From CALVUJ01 sp045119835 (GTDB lineage Bacteria; Bacillota_I; Bacilli_A; RFN20; DUOF01), in contig JBGVED010000070.1 of the NCBI GenBank assembly GCA_045119835.1, positions 1 to 22,085 on the forward strand: DNA of 22,085 nt. Reading direction: 5' to 3'. Shown here piece by piece: positions 21,551-22,085 of this stretch. The number at the start of each line of letters is the position of its first letter. Within the stretch, counting starts at the first letter, position 1. The notes beneath the pieces were generated by a model. That model was not told the DNA's origin. It did no database searches and saw only the letters and a list, made by a program, of their open reading frames with translations. The position numbers were made by a program, and so were the translations under genes.

Positions 21551-22085
21551 CAGTTACAAAGTTTTTTTCGCATAAGTATATAAGTTCACTACCAGATACA
21601 TTTAATCTTTTTGCGATTTCCTTCATTACTAGCATTGTAATAAATGCATCATCACAACTATTATGTTCAGTAAGAGAAGATATGTCTACATCTAAAATAG
21701 TAGCAAGTCCTCCTAGCGATTTCTTTTCTTTATTACCTACATACATTTCATAAAATGCTTGGATATCATAACTTATAGCTTTGATTAATGGCAATTTATA
21801 TCTTATACATTCATCATTGATATACTTTAAATCATTAAATACATCAAAACCAAAACTAATATTTTTAGGGTTTGTAAGTAAATCTTTTATTTTGCTATAA
21901 ACCATATTAAAACGAGGCTTGTCTATGAACTCTTCTTCTTTATAATGTATTACGTGTTTTAAAACAAATGGCTGAAACTCACTATTTGGATCTATTAGAA
22001 TATCTTCTTTTTTTAATACTTTGAAGTTTTCATCTGTTATTACATAGCCAAAAGAACATAACTTACCCTTACCATCATAACAATT
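21546..22085 (-). CDS. DEDDh-type 3'-5' exonuclease, N-terminus outside window
   Basis: Exonuclease of the DnaQ/RNase T fold. The frame is open from the window edge (22085) to the TAA at 21546, giving 179 residues, not only the part after the first Met at 21905. The visible start, NCYDGKGKLCSFGYVITDENF, is the strand after the Exo I acidic motif, which itself lies just outside. Exo II is represented by SFGFDVFNDLKYI and Exo III by EHNSCDDAFITM, where H and the second D fit the DEDDh set. Such proteins trim DNA or RNA ends; whether this one is a stand-alone nuclease or part of a longer protein cannot be told. A TATAAT at its stop codon starts the ABC-F unit. Confidence 0.8.
   Translation of the reverse strand, partial: NCYDGKGKLCSFGYVITDENFKVLKKEDILIDPNSEFQPFVLKHVIHYKEEEFIDKPRFNMVYSKIKDLLTNPKNISFGFDVFNDLKYINDECIRYKLPLIKAISYDIQAFYEMYVGNKEKKSLGGLATILDVDISSLTEHNSCDDAFITMLVMKEIAKRLNVSGSELIYLCEKNFVTV

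Overview
The window is a very AT-rich bacterial chromosome segment. Gene content and synteny (ileS-lspA-rluD, mutS2-uvrC, RNase HIII, an Ile T-box, a GerE-like regulator) point to Bacillota, most likely a member of the Bacilli, possibly one of the uncultured host-associated lineages. TGA is used as a stop (7860-7862 and 19808-19810) and Trp is encoded by TGG, so this is not a code-4 Mycoplasma. No transposase, integrase, phage gene, tRNA or rRNA was seen. The species is not identifiable from the sequence alone.

Layout. Positions 1-4620 (minus strand): mutS2 and uvrC abut exactly and are followed by a small LuxR/GerE-type regulator with its own promoter and terminator, then by the start of a small membrane protein cut by the window edge. 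Positions 4660-6901 (plus strand): RNase HIII and a divergent PRPP synthetase, separated by a terminator and by an isolated 20-nt element that looks like a Cas12a direct repeat. Positions 7015-8913 (minus): a two-gene unit of membrane proteins (a YwaF-like and a DUF697/YcjF-like protein) sharing one promoter; a bidirectional terminator separates it from the PRPP synthetase gene. Positions 9002-13444 (minus): an Ile-responsive T-box leader followed by the overlapping ileS-lspA-rluD genes. Positions 13473-17457 (minus): a MarR repressor with a clear promoter and operator, a fused ABC ATPase/permease starting 1 nt after the marR stop, and a Bax-inhibitor-1 family membrane protein. Positions 17484-19776 (minus): a cytoplasmic BspA-type leucine-rich-repeat protein with an unrecognised Cys-containing C-terminal domain, overlapping a 71-aa coiled-coil protein. 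Positions 19808-21550 (minus): an ABC-F ATPase behind a leader with an 8-codon peptide, competing hairpins and a hairpin over the ribosome binding site. Positions 21546-22085: the 3' part of a DEDDh 3'-5' exonuclease.

Most genes are housekeeping (translation, DNA repair, lipoprotein processing, nucleotide synthesis). The points most worth a second look are the ABC-F leader, the solitary Cas12a-repeat-like element at 5690-5709, the LRR/coiled-coil gene pair and the GerE-like regulator. Genes are tightly packed: several terminators begin inside or right at the stop codon of the gene they end. Several obvious starts differ from the longest open frame; where the Shine-Dalgarno position decided, this is stated in the entry.
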